Shown here in pieces: positions 1 to 8,785 of a stretch of 64,000 nt of DNA. Below the pieces are notes generated by a model. That model saw nothing but the letters and a program-made list of their open reading frames with translations, was not told the origin of the DNA and made no database searches. The stretch is from contig DAOUHB010000070.1 of the NCBI GenBank assembly GCA_034428935.1, positions 21,997 to 85,996 of the forward strand, given 5' to 3'. Position 1 is the stretch's first letter. Each line of letters starts with the position of its first letter. The translations under genes and the position numbers were made by a program. The DNA comes from JAAYZQ01 sp034428935 (lineage in GTDB: Bacteria; Chloroflexota; Anaerolineae; JAAYZQ01).

Positions 1-1437
1 CATTCTCTCGCCAGCTTGCAGCGGATCCTCGTCCAGGGCGATCGCCGCTTTACTCTGGCGGCCATTATCGCCCTGGCGCTTGCTGTTGGCCTCGTCGTTG
101 GCACCTACGTCGCCGTCCTCTCGCCCATCCTGGCCACGGCCGGCATCGTGGCCCTGGTGGGGGGGCTGCTCATGCTGCGCGACACCCAGTGGGGCTTTGT
201 TGCCCTGGTGCTCCTCATCTGCCTGCTGCCCTTTGGCGCCCTGCCGTTCCGGATCGGCTTCACGCCCACCTTCCTCGACCTGGTCCTGGTGGCCCTCTAT
301 TTTGTCTGGGTGATGCGCATTGCCCGGGGCAAGGCCGGGCCCTTTATCGGGACCGTCCTCGGCTTTCCCATCGTCGTGTTTCTCACCCTGGCCTGTGCCT
401 CCTTTGTCGCCGGCCTGGCCCACTCGTACCTCAGCGCCTACGTCCTGCGGCACTTTGCCGAGATCCTGCTCAGCGTGTCGCTCTTTTTCGTCGTGGTCAA
501 CTGCGTCCGAAAGGAGAGCCAGTTGGTCACACTGGTCAGGACCATTGCCCTGGCTGGTTTCGGCACCTCGGCCATTGGCATCGTCCTGTACTATTTGCCC
601 TCGGACTGGAGCATCCGGCTGCTGTCAGCCCTGGGGCGGTTTGGCTATCCCACGGGCAGCGGCGTGCTGCGCTACGTGGAGGACAACCCCGACCTGGCGC
701 TGCGGGCCATCTCGACCTCGACGGATCCCAACGTCCTGGGCGGGCTCCTCATCCTCATCACGGTTCTGACGGCAGCCCTGCTCTTTGCCCGCCGGCCTCT
801 GTTTCCCCGGCGCCTCCTGGCCGTCATGGCCATCACCGACGCGCTGTGCCTGTATCTCACCTACTCCCGTGGCTCCATGGCGGGCCTCGCCGCGGGGCTG
901 GGCCTGTTGGCCCTGGTGCGCTACCGCAAGCTCCTGGCCGCCATGGTGGTCGGCGGCCTGCTCCTCCTCCTGTTGCCCCAGACCCAGGACTATGTCCAGC
1001 ATTTTGTGGAGGGTATCCAGCTCCAGGATCTGGCCACGCTGATGCGCCTGGGCGAGTACAAGGATGCCCTGGCCCTCATCGTCCGCCATCCCTGGATCGG
1101 CGTCGGCTTTGTGAACCCGCCGGAAGGCAGCCTGTACATCGGCGTGTCCAACGTCTACCTGCTCATCGCCGAGGAGATGGGTCTCATCGGCCTGGGCGCC
1201 TATCTCCTGATCCTGGGCCTCTTTTTCCGGCAGGCGTGGAAGGCCTGGCCCGCCGTGCGCGATCACGAGGGCCTGGAGCCCATCTTCCTGGGTCTGGTCT
1301 GCGCCCTGGCCGGCATCCTCGTGGGCGGCATCTTTGACCACTATTTCTTTAACGTGAACTTTCCTCACTCCGTGTCCATCTTCTGGGTTTACATGGGGCT
1401 GGGCATGGTGGCGATGCGGCTGAGCTCAGAATCATAA
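1..1437 (+). CDS. O-antigen ligase/polymerase family membrane protein, 5' end outside the window
   Basis: The reading frame is open from base 1; a TTG at 16 could serve as a start, but the gene more probably begins upstream. The product is very hydrophobic with about ten or more predicted membrane segments and a loop near residue 360 reading RHPWIGVGFVNP. That is the HPxxGVG signature of the O-antigen ligase/Wzy-type family, which joins or polymerises lipid-linked glycans at the outer face of the membrane. It probably works in exopolysaccharide or surface-glycan assembly. The stop is followed within a few bases by the promoter of the next gene, so it ends its own transcription unit. Family assignment is fairly secure; the substrate, and whether it is a ligase or a polymerase, cannot be read from the sequence. 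Confidence 0.75.
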   Translation, partial: HSLASLQRILVQGDRRFTLAAIIALALAVGLVVGTYVAVLSPILATAGIVALVGGLLMLRDTQWGFVALVLLICLLPFGALPFRIGFTPTFLDLVLVALYFVWVMRIARGKAGPFIGTVLGFPIVVFLTLACASFVAGLAHSYLSAYVLRHFAEILLSVSLFFVVVNCVRKESQLVTLVRTIALAGFGTSAIGIVLYYLPSDWSIRLLSALGRFGYPTGSGVLRYVEDNPDLALRAISTSTDPNVLGGLLILITVLTAALLFARRPLFPRRLLAVMAITDALCLYLTYSRGSMAGLAAGLGLLALVRYRKLLAAMVVGGLLLLLLPQTQDYVQHFVEGIQLQDLATLMRLGEYKDALALIVRHPWIGVGFVNPPEGSLYIGVSNVYLLIAEEMGLIGLGAYLLILGLFFRQAWKAWPAVRDHEGLEPIFLGLVCALAGILVGGIFDHYFFNVNFPHSVSIFWVYMGLGMVAMRLSSES

Positions 1438-1438
1438 C

Positions 1439-1466
1439 TTGCATTCCATGCCAGGTATGGTACAAT
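1439..1466 (+). promoter_or_regulatory. sigma-70 type promoter of the STAS gene
   Basis: TTGCAT (1439-1444), a 16-nt spacer and TACAAT (1461-1466), the -10 preceded by TATGG. It would start transcription near 1473, about 40 nt before the STAS start codon. Confidence 0.7.
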
Positions 1467-1514
1467 ATCTCCGGGCGTTTGCCGAATTGCTCGCGAATTC
1501 ATGGAGGAGAAGTC

Positions 1515-1853
1515 ATGGAGATCAAGACCGAGGAGATGAAGCGCTGCGAGGTCGTCACCGTGTCCGGCCGGGTGGACAGCTCGACGGCGCCCGAGCTGGA
1601 GAACGTGTTGCTGGGGCTCATCAAGGCCGGCCAGAAAAACATCGTCGTCAACCTGTGCGAGGTCGAGTTCATCAGCAGCGCCGGCTTGAAGGCCCTGCTG
1701 TCGGCGCTGATGAAGGTGCGCAAGATGGTACCCGCAGGTGACGTGGTCATTTCCGAGATCAAGCCCCAGCTCAAGGAGAGCTTCGATCTCGTCGGTTTCG
1801 ATCGCCTATTTCGCTTCTACGAGGACGATCTACACGCGGTGGGGAGTTTCTAA
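1515..1853 (+). CDS. STAS-domain anti-sigma factor antagonist (RsbV/SpoIIAA type)
   Basis: A 112-residue single STAS domain. The start is the ATG at 1515 because GGAGGAGA (1503-1510) lies just upstream. The segment EFISSAGLKAL near residue 55-65 is the phosphorylation loop of the family, with the Ser-Ser pair where the RsbW-type kinase phosphorylates. Unphosphorylated STAS proteins bind the anti-sigma kinase and release its target. The next two genes encode the kinase and a phosphatase, so a complete partner-switching module is encoded here. A terminator lies between this gene and the kinase gene, so the antagonist may be made in excess or separately. No sigma factor gene is adjacent, so the final target is unknown. 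Confidence 0.88.
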   Translation: MEIKTEEMKRCEVVTVSGRVDSSTAPELENVLLGLIKAGQKNIVVNLCEVEFISSAGLKALLSALMKVRKMVPAGDVVISEIKPQLKESFDLVGFDRLFRFYEDDLHAVGSF

Positions 1854-1871
1854 CCTTCTCGGTCGCAGTCC

Positions 1872-1910
1872 AGGCCGCCGTGTCCCCAGGGACGGACGGC
1901 GGCCTTTTTT
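1872..1910 (+). terminator. intrinsic terminator after the STAS gene
   Basis: Arms AGGCCGCCGT (1872-1881) and ACGGCGGCCT (1896-1905), extended inward by GTCC/GGAC with a two-base bulge, followed by TTTTTT. It lies inside the partner-switching cluster, between antagonist and kinase. Confidence 0.88.
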
Positions 1911-1931
1911 CACCTGGAACTGGTGGATCCG

Positions 1932-2381
1932 ATGGACAAAGGACGATTGCCGGCACGGTACCTGGCCAAGCTCAGGTTGAGGGCCGTGCTCGAAAATGTG
2001 CCGGTGGCCACCGAATGCGTGGCTGCCATCGCTCGGGCCGCCGGCCTTGAGGATCATCTGCTCTACCAGATCCAACTGGCGGTCGACGAGGCCTGCGCCA
2101 ACGTGGTGGAACATGCCTACCGGGATGTGGAATCGGGTGACATGGAGCTGGTCTGTTCCATGGGTGACGGCACCTTTACCATCCGTGTCCGCGATTGGGG
2201 CCAGGGCTTTGACCCCGACGGGGTGGAGGTGCCCGACGTGGGGGCGCCGCTGGAGGAACGCAACCTGGGCGGCCTTGGCCTGTTCCTCGTCCGGCAGATG
2301 ATGGACTCGGTCCAGTTCACCTTTGACGCCGAGCGGGGCAACGAGCTCGTCATGATCAAGAGGCTGCCGAGTGAGGGATAA
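1932..2381 (+). CDS. RsbW-like serine kinase / ATP-binding anti-sigma regulator
   Basis: A protein of about 149 residues with a GHKL ATPase fold of the HATPase_c_2 type. The N box reads QLAVDEACANVVEHAY, followed by RDWGQGFDP (G1) and NLGGLGLFLVRQMMD (G2). Such kinases bind a sigma factor or other target and phosphorylate the STAS antagonist. The start is taken as ATG 1932; an in-frame GTG at 1923 is an alternative. Its 3' end overlaps the next gene, for the phosphatase, by 11 nt, implying translational coupling. It lies just after the terminator of the STAS gene, so its own promoter must be weak or within the terminator region, or it depends on readthrough. Confidence 0.87.
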   Translation: MDKGRLPARYLAKLRLRAVLENVPVATECVAAIARAAGLEDHLLYQIQLAVDEACANVVEHAYRDVESGDMELVCSMGDGTFTIRVRDWGQGFDPDGVEVPDVGAPLEERNLGGLGLFLVRQMMDSVQFTFDAERGNELVMIKRLPSEG

Positions 2382-5300
2382 TGGTGTGAGCCCCGGGGAG
2401 GGCCGTTCCCCGGATTCACCCTCCCCTCGTCCCTGGCTTCAGTCCCCCTATCCGGTGGCCCTGGGGTTGGCCGCCGCCGTTGTCCTCGTCGTCGTCCTGC
2501 TCCTGGCGCAGCCCGAATGGGCGGCCCCGGCCCTCGCCGTCCTGGCGGTCGTCGCCGTCGGATTTCTTGCCTGGCGCTGGGCCGGCGTGCGGGCCTCCCT
2601 CCTGCAGCGCGTGGCCGAGCTGTCGACCATAGAGGCGGCGGGCCGGACCATTGCCGAGGCCGAGCTGGACGTTGACGAGATTGCGCGCCTGATGTACGAG
2701 GGCGCCCAGCGCGTGGCCGACGCGACCATCTTTCACCTGGGCCTATTCGAGGGCGACACCTACACCCTTCGCCTGTGGATGCACGACGGGGAACCCGTCG
2801 CTCCGCAGACCTTCCAGATGAGCCCCGGCGTGGGGCTGGTCAACTGGCTGCGGGAGACCAAGCGCCCGCTCCTGATACGCGATTTTGCCCGCGACATGGA
2901 ATCGCTGCCCGCCCGCCCGGCTTACGTCTCGGACGACCCGCCCCGGTCGGCCCTCTACGTGCCCCTGGTCGCGGGCGAGCAGGTGATCGGCACCATGTCG
3001 GTCCAGTCGTTCCGGCCGGGCGCGTATGGCGAGGGTGAGCTGCGGGTGCTGTCGGCCATGGCCAACCAGGCGGCCCTGGCCCTGCAAAAGGCGCGGGTCT
3101 ATGAGCAGGAACGCAAGCGCGCACGCCAACTGGCTACCATTGGCGAGGTGAGCCGGCAGGTGACAGCCACCCTGGAGCTGAACGAGCTGTTCGAACGCGT
3201 CGTGCGTCTCATCCGCAGCGGCTTTGGCTACTATCACGTGGCGATTTTTGCCGCCGACCCCGCCCGCGAGGCCATCACCTTCCAGGCCGGGGCAGGCGCC
3301 GGCGACCATGCGGTGAGGGTGGACGTGGCCTGGGGCCAGGGGCTGGTCGGCTGGGTGGCAGCCCATGGCGAGCCCGTCATGGTGAACGACGTGTCGGCCG
3401 ACACTCGCTACCGCGCCATCGATGCCCTGGAAGAGACGCGCTCCGAGCTGGCTGTGCCCCTCCTCCTGGAAGACGAACTGGTGGGCGTCCTGGACGTGCA
3501 GAGCGATCAGGACGCCGCCTTTGGCCCCGATGACCTCTTTATCCTGGAGACCCTGGGCGTGCAGGTGGCCATCGCCATCCAGGAGGCCCGCCTTTACGCC
3601 GCCGAGCAGCAGCAGGCATGGCTGGCCACGGCCCTTCTCCAGGTGGCCGACGCCATGGGCCAGGTGGACGAGATGGATGCCGTCTTGACGACCATCGTGC
3701 GCCTAACACCCCTCCTGGCCGGCGTGGACCGCTGCGCCATCCTCCTCTGGGAGCCGGCGGCCGAGTCGTTCCGGCCCGCCCAGACCCACGGCTTGAGCCC
3801 CGAGCAGCGAGAGCTCTTTGAGTCGATGGCCTTTCCCAGGGGGAGTGTCCCTGCCCTTGACCTGGTGAGCATGGACAGGAACCCGCTCCTCGTCCGCGCC
3901 GACGAGCAGCAGGCCCTGCTGCCCCTGCCCGAGGCCCTGAATGCCTGCGAGGTGCTCCTGCTGCCGCTGTCGGCGCAGGGCGAGCTCCTGGGCGTCATGA
4001 TGGTCGACTATGCCGGACGGACACATCATTTCGACGAGCGCAGCATTAACATGCTGAGCGGCATCGCCAATCAAGCTGCCATGGTGCTGCAAACGGCGCG
4101 GCTGGTGCAGTCTCAGCAGGAAGAGGCCTATGTCTCCATGGCTCTGCTGCAGGTGGCCGAGGCTGTCCACCAATCCACCGACCTGGACAATACGCTGGCA
4201 ACCATCGTGCGCCTCACCCCCATCCTCCTGGGCGTGGAGGCCAGTGCCATCCTGCTGTGGGAGGAGGATGCGGCGGCCTACCTGCCATCGCAGCAGCATG
4301 GGCTGAGGGGAGAGGCCCACGAGGCCTTTCAGGCATTGCGCCTGGGCAGGGACGATCCCGTCGTGGTACCCTTGCTCGCGGGAGAGTCCATGGTGTCACT
4401 CCAGGAGATTGCCTCATCTTCACCCCTTGCCGCTGCCCTCGGCCGCGAGGCGGTCCTGGCCTTGCCTCTGAAGACCAAGGGTGAGCTGCTGGGGCTCATG
4501 GCCGTGGACTATGCCGGGGCGACGGCCCACTTCACCCAGCGCTGGCTGAGTATCCTGAGCGGCATTGCCGGGCAGGCGGCCCTGGCTGTCGAGAACCATC
4601 GCCTCCTGGAAGAGTCCGCCGAACAGGATCGCATCCGACAGGAGCTGGAGGTGGCGCGCCGCATCCAGACCAGCTTTTTGCCCGATTGCTGCCCGCCTGT
4701 GCCCGGCTGGGAGCTGGCCGCCGTCTGGCGCTCGGCGCGCCAGGTGGGGGGCGACTTTTACGACTTTATCCCGCTCCCGGCCAACGGGCCACGAGACGGG
4801 GCCGGCAGCCAGCGCCTGGGCCTGGTGGTGGCCGACGTGGCCGACAAGGGCGTTCCCGCCGCGCTGTTCATGGCCCTGTCGCGCACCCTGGTGCGCACTG
4901 TGGCCATCGACGGGCGCCCGCCGGCCCTTGCCCTGGCCCGGGCCAACGACCTCATCGTCGCCGATGCCCGCACGGACCTTTTCGTGACCCTGTTCTACGC
5001 CATCCTGGACTCGGCGTCGAGCGAGGTCGCCTACGCTACGGCCGGCCACGTGCCAGCGCTGCTGGTCCGGGCCGCCAGCGGCCAGGTGGAGCAGCTCCGC
5101 GCACCGGGTATGGCCATGGGTGTGTTGCCCGACGTCGTCTTTGAGGAGCGGCGGGTTCAGGTGGAGCCCGGCGACCTGCTGGTGATCTACACCGACGGCG
5201 TGACCGACGCCATGGACGGCGGGCACCGTACCTTTGGCCGGGACCGGTTGGCCGAGATCGTGCGGGCCCACCGCCATCAGCCCGCGGGCGACGTGGCTCA

Positions 5301-5397
5301 GGCCATCGAAGAGGCCGTCGACTCTTTTGCCGGGGCCGCCGCCCAGTACGATGACCTGACGCTTCTCATCGCCAAGCGCAGGCCGGCGGCCGGATGA
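2371..5397 (+). CDS. multi-GAF SpoIIE/RsbU-type PP2C phosphatase
   Basis: A 1008-residue protein starting at GTG 2371 inside the end of the kinase gene. After a short N-terminal stretch come two hydrophobic segments (about residues 25-70), then four GAF-like domains (about 95-245, 260-410, 420-580 and 590-745) joined by helical linkers. A SpoIIE-type PP2C domain follows from about 760, beginning with a coiled stretch (QELEVARRIQTSFLP) and showing VGGDFYDF, VVADVADKGVPAALFM and IYTDGVTDA, the metal-binding motifs. RsbU-type phosphatases dephosphorylate the STAS antagonist in response to signals. The GAF domains are likely the sensors (ligands unknown), while the two TM segments tether it to the membrane. 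GAF domains 3 and 4 are more alike than the others, suggesting internal duplication. Confidence 0.9.
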   Translation: MRDNGVSPGEGRSPDSPSPRPWLQSPYPVALGLAAAVVLVVVLLLAQPEWAAPALAVLAVVAVGFLAWRWAGVRASLLQRVAELSTIEAAGRTIAEAELDVDEIARLMYEGAQRVADATIFHLGLFEGDTYTLRLWMHDGEPVAPQTFQMSPGVGLVNWLRETKRPLLIRDFARDMESLPARPAYVSDDPPRSALYVPLVAGEQVIGTMSVQSFRPGAYGEGELRVLSAMANQAALALQKARVYEQERKRARQLATIGEVSRQVTATLELNELFERVVRLIRSGFGYYHVAIFAADPAREAITFQAGAGAGDHAVRVDVAWGQGLVGWVAAHGEPVMVNDVSADTRYRAIDALEETRSELAVPLLLEDELVGVLDVQSDQDAAFGPDDLFILETLGVQVAIAIQEARLYAAEQQQAWLATALLQVADAMGQVDEMDAVLTTIVRLTPLLAGVDRCAILLWEPAAESFRPAQTHGLSPEQRELFESMAFPRGSVPALDLVSMDRNPLLVRADEQQALLPLPEALNACEVLLLPLSAQGELLGVMMVDYAGRTHHFDERSINMLSGIANQAAMVLQTARLVQSQQEEAYVSMALLQVAEAVHQSTDLDNTLATIVRLTPILLGVEASAILLWEEDAAAYLPSQQHGLRGEAHEAFQALRLGRDDPVVVPLLAGESMVSLQEIASSSPLAAALGREAVLALPLKTKGELLGLMAVDYAGATAHFTQRWLSILSGIAGQAALAVENHRLLEESAEQDRIRQELEVARRIQTSFLPDCCPPVPGWELAAVWRSARQVGGDFYDFIPLPANGPRDGAGSQRLGLVVADVADKGVPAALFMALSRTLVRTVAIDGRPPALALARANDLIVADARTDLFVTLFYAILDSASSEVAYATAGHVPALLVRAASGQVEQLRAPGMAMGVLPDVVFEERRVQVEPGDLLVIYTDGVTDAMDGGHRTFGRDRLAEIVRAHRHQPAGDVAQAIEEAVDSFAGAAAQYDDLTLLIAKRRPAAG

Positions 5398-5419
5398 GGA
5401 CCGGAGCACAGATCGAGAG

Positions 5420-6016
5420 ATGACGGTATCCGACCTGAACGATCCCCGGGCCTTCAAGTCCCGCGTCCGGGCGATCCTCGCGGGCCGTCACCGCCTCCGC
5501 ATCGCCGATCCCACGCTGCGCTGTGCCGCCGTGTTGCTGCCTCTCCTCTGGAAGGGCGGAGAGTGGCACGTGGCCGTCACGCAGCGCACGGACCATGTCG
5601 AGCACCACCGCGGCCAGATCTCGTTTCCGGGCGGTGCCTGCGAGGCCCACGACAACGACCTGCTGGATACCGCGTTGCGCGAAACCCACGAAGAGATCGG
5701 CGTGCCCCCCGAGGCCGTGGAGGTCCTGGGCGCGCTGGACGACTTTCCGACCATCACCCACTTTGTCGTCACCCCCTTTGTGGGCGTTATTCCCCATCCC
5801 TTTGCCTACCGCATCAGCGAGATCGAGGTCGAGGCTGTCGTCGAAGTTCCCCTTTCCTTCCTCCTGGAGCCAACCCACGTGCGCATGGAGGAACGCGAGC
5901 ACGAAGGTCAGATCTACGAGCTGCTCTTCTGGGACTATCGGGAGGGTGACCGCACCTACACCATCTGGGGAGCCACTGCCCGCACGCTCAGAGGTTTCCT
6001 CGACCTCATTTCCTGA
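5420..6016 (+). CDS. Nudix hydrolase, CoA pyrophosphatase-like
   Basis: A 198-residue Nudix protein starting 22 nt after the phosphatase gene. The Nudix box is visible around residues 70-95 as GGACEAHDNDLLD followed by TALRETHEEIGV, with the REx2EExG metal-binding core. The preceding VEHHRGQISFPGG is the UPF0035 signature of the NudL/YeaB-type CoA diphosphatases, which hydrolyse CoA and acyl-CoA to acyl phosphopantetheine and 3',5'-ADP. Length fits this subfamily. Substrate is inferred from the motif, not shown. No functional link to the partner-switching genes is evident. Confidence 0.82.
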   Translation: MTVSDLNDPRAFKSRVRAILAGRHRLRIADPTLRCAAVLLPLLWKGGEWHVAVTQRTDHVEHHRGQISFPGGACEAHDNDLLDTALRETHEEIGVPPEAVEVLGALDDFPTITHFVVTPFVGVIPHPFAYRISEIEVEAVVEVPLSFLLEPTHVRMEEREHEGQIYELLFWDYREGDRTYTIWGATARTLRGFLDLIS

Positions 6017-6203
6017 TCGGCAAGTTCGCCAGGCTGTTGCCCTGCCTTACTCCGCCCGCGGCCACGCCCACCGTCCCACGCGCCGGCCTTGCGCTGGCCT
6101 GGCGTCAGGCAACGGCGCGCCCCTGGTGATAGAATCGCTCGCAGAATCGGGTGCGGTGCCCTCCACCGCAGGCGAGGCTGGCACCCAACCTCGGAGGAGT
6201 AGC

Positions 6204-6926
6204 ATGCAACAGAATCTCTTGGTCCGGAAGCGGGCCCTGAACACCCTGGCGCTGGCCCTGGTCATCCTGGGCGGCGCGCTCCTGGCGGCGTGTGGTGCCC
6301 CGCAATTGGCAGCGGACACGGGGACTGCGACCCCCGAGACCCCTGTGCTCGATGCCGCCCTGGCGGCTGCCTGGCCCCTGGAGGCAGGGGCCACCTGGCG
6401 CTATCAGGTCCGCGTCGAAGAGCCAGAGGGCAACGAGGTGAGCAAGGAGATCGTGACCGAGCAGGTGGCTGCCGTGGAGCAGCAGGACGCCGCGACGATC
6501 GTGACCGTGGACCGCTGGAGCAGCACCCAGTCCTCGCGCCTGTTTTATGCCGTCCTGGGCAATGCCCTCTACCAGACGCCGCCCGAGCTGGAGGGGGCGG
6601 AAGCGCAACAGCTTCTGGCGACCCTGGGACGAGGCCAGAACGAGTGGCAGCCCGAGTACGTCTTTCCCCTGGAGGTGGGTGCGGCCTTTGGGGCCGTGGG
6701 CACCCCCACGCCCGACCACGGCTACGAGTGGTTCGTGGAGGCGCGGGAGGCGGTGCAGGTGCCAGCCGGGCAGTTGGAGGATTGTTACCGGCTGGTGCTG
6801 CGGACCAACTCGGGCGAGGCGCTCCGCTGGTTCTGCCCCGGGGTGGGCCTGGCGCGGGCCCGCTATAGCATCCAGGGCAACCGGCACGTCGAGGAGTGGG
6901 AGCTTGTGAGCTACCCGGGCCAATAG
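6204..6926 (+). CDS. putative lipoprotein of unknown function
   Basis: A 240-residue protein, start ATG 6204 after GGAGGAG. Residues 10-30 form a signal peptide ending in LLAACG, a lipobox, so the mature protein probably begins at that Cys and is anchored to the outer face of the membrane. The rest has alternating strands, with repeated AxATWRYQV and QVPAGQLEDCYRLVL type segments, like small beta-rich lipoproteins. I recognise no catalytic motif. A TAGAAT preceded by TG at 6127-6135 may be an extended -10 promoter, but no -35 is visible. It converges on the acyl-CoA dehydrogenase gene, with a shared hairpin between them. Confidence 0.72.
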   Translation: MQQNLLVRKRALNTLALALVILGGALLAACGAPQLAADTGTATPETPVLDAALAAAWPLEAGATWRYQVRVEEPEGNEVSKEIVTEQVAAVEQQDAATIVTVDRWSSTQSSRLFYAVLGNALYQTPPELEGAEAQQLLATLGRGQNEWQPEYVFPLEVGAAFGAVGTPTPDHGYEWFVEAREAVQVPAGQLEDCYRLVLRTNSGEALRWFCPGVGLARARYSIQGNRHVEEWELVSYPGQ

Positions 6927-6951
6927 GCCACGCGGGCGCCCCCAATTGCAG

Positions 6952-7001
6952 GCCGGCCGCCATGACCGCCGCGCGTCGTCGCAGAGATCATGGCGGCCGG
7001 C
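6952..7001. terminator. hairpin between convergent genes, likely bidirectional terminator
   Basis: Perfect 14-nt arms GCCGGCCGCCATGA (6952-6965) and its complement (6988-7001). The T-tract on either side is short, so efficiency is uncertain. Confidence 0.6.
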
Positions 7002-7033
7002 TTTGTGCCCGGCCGGTCGCCCGGGACGTGCCC

Positions 7034-8728
7034 CTATGGCTCCATCTCGTAGGCGTCCTTGAGCGCGTGTACCTGCTGCCACACGCGCTCAAAGCGCCCC
7101 TCGTCGGCTGCCGGCTTGCGGATCATCTTCAGGCAAAAGTCCATCTGTGCCGCCGTGCTGCTCGGCTTGCTGTAGAGCTGGACGGCGTAGCGGGTCACGT
7201 CGCGGACGAGGACGTCAAAGACCTGATCCAGGGTCTCGGGGTCTATGCCGTGAATCGCGGCCGACTCCAGAATGAGCTGGCCATAGACTGCCAGGGCAAA
7301 GATCTCGCCCAGGGCCAGCAGGAAGTCGACGTCGCGCTGCTGGGCTTCGCTGGGCGTGGCCATGGCCAGGAGCATCTTGAAGGTTTCCATCTGCTCGCGA
7401 AAGATGCGGACGTTGGGCAGGTCCGACGCGGCCAGGATGGGGCCATAGTCGTGGAAGCGGATCAGGCCCAGGCCTTTGGCCGGCCCCTGGCGAAAGAGAA
7501 AGGCGTCGTGGGCCGGCTGGTCCTGGAGCCCGACGGCCGGATACTCCGCCGGGTTAAAGAAATAGTTGGCCATGAACTTGACGATGAGGGCAATGTTGAC
7601 GTGCACCGTGCCCTCCAGCTTGGGCAGGGCGCGGATGTCGCGCGCGGCCATCTCAAAGTACATGTCCTTCTCGAATCCCTTGGCAGCGATGACGTCCCAT
7701 AGGAGGTTGATCACCTCCTCGCCCTGGGTCGTAACCTTCATCTTGACCACGGGGTTGTAGAGCAGGTAACGCCGGTCTTCGGGTGAGGCCACACGCTGGT
7801 AGTCGGAGGCCCGCAGGGCAAAGAGCTTCATGGCCACCAGGCGGGCATAGGCGTCGGTGAACATCTGCTTCACGTGGGGCATGTCCGTGACGTACATGCC
7901 GTACAGCCGCCGGTTGGCCGCGTGGCGCACGGCCTCGTACAGGGCGTGGGTGCAGATGCCGATGGACGCCCAGCCCAGGTTGTACTTGCCGACGTTTACC
8001 GTGTTGAGGGCCGTGTCCCAGGCCTCCTGGCCCCGCGAGAGAATGTCCTCCTCGCCGACGGGATAGTCGCACAGGGCAAAGTCGGCCACGTAGGATTGGG
8101 TGTTGACCACATTCTTCACGAGTTGATAGTTGCGGTGGCGATAGTCGGCCGTGAAAAAGACATACTCGCCGCTGTCGGCCATCTTGCCAAAGGTCGAGAC
8201 CATGGGGGCCGTGTTGCCGTTGCCGATGTAGTACTTCTCGCCGTTGGCCAGGTAGGTGCCGTCGGGCTGCGGTGCCAGGCTCATCTCGGTGGCATAGATG
8301 TCGGCCCCATGGGCCCGCTCCGACAGGCCAAAGGCAAAGACGGCGCCCTCCCGTAGGAGCTGTGCGGCCCGCTGCTTCAATCCTTCGTTGGCGCTCATCC
8401 AGATGGGCCCCAACCCCAAGATCGAGACCTGCCACGTGTACCAGTAGTGCAGCCCGTAAAAGGCCAGGATCTCGTTCAACTCGCAGTTGCGCCAGGTGTC
8501 CCACCGGGAGCCGGGCTGGCCGTATTCGGGCGGGGTGAGGAGCGTCGCAAAGAGCCCCTCTTCCTTCTGGAACTCCAGGAAATCGGCGTACCACACCCTG
8601 TTGCGGTCGTCCTCCTTGAGCCGCTCCTTGCCCTTGTCCTCGAAAAAGGCGATGGTCTTGAGCATGATCTGCCGCGAGGCCTCGTCACGATAGGCGCGGC
8701 TGTGTTGCGCCGGGTTGAGCAGGATCAT
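7034..8728 (-). CDS. acyl-CoA dehydrogenase family flavoprotein
   Basis: A 564-residue member of the acyl-CoA dehydrogenase/oxidase superfamily, start ATG 8728 after GGAGGTGA. The FAD-binding middle region reads FAFGLSERAHGADIYATE, with GEKYYIGNGNTAP following; the helical C-terminal domain has RRLYGMYVTDMPHVKQ. It is longer than typical 380-residue family members because of an extra C-terminal helical region of about 150 residues. It should oxidise an acyl-CoA at C2-C3 using FAD. The gene lies 57 nt after an acyl-CoA ligase gene on the same strand, so the two probably activate and oxidise the same, unidentified, carboxylic acid. The catalytic base could not be placed with confidence. Confidence 0.85.
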   Translation of the reverse strand: MILLNPAQHSRAYRDEASRQIMLKTIAFFEDKGKERLKEDDRNRVWYADFLEFQKEEGLFATLLTPPEYGQPGSRWDTWRNCELNEILAFYGLHYWYTWQVSILGLGPIWMSANEGLKQRAAQLLREGAVFAFGLSERAHGADIYATEMSLAPQPDGTYLANGEKYYIGNGNTAPMVSTFGKMADSGEYVFFTADYRHRNYQLVKNVVNTQSYVADFALCDYPVGEEDILSRGQEAWDTALNTVNVGKYNLGWASIGICTHALYEAVRHAANRRLYGMYVTDMPHVKQMFTDAYARLVAMKLFALRASDYQRVASPEDRRYLLYNPVVKMKVTTQGEEVINLLWDVIAAKGFEKDMYFEMAARDIRALPKLEGTVHVNIALIVKFMANYFFNPAEYPAVGLQDQPAHDAFLFRQGPAKGLGLIRFHDYGPILAASDLPNVRIFREQMETFKMLLAMATPSEAQQRDVDFLLALGEIFALAVYGQLILESAAIHGIDPETLDQVFDVLVRDVTRYAVQLYSKPSSTAAQMDFCLKMIRKPAADEGRFERVWQQVHALKDAYEMEP

Positions 8729-8785
8729 CGTTCACCTCCAGTTAGCATGCCCACCTTCCGTAGCGCGGACAGGGGGCGGGACCTG

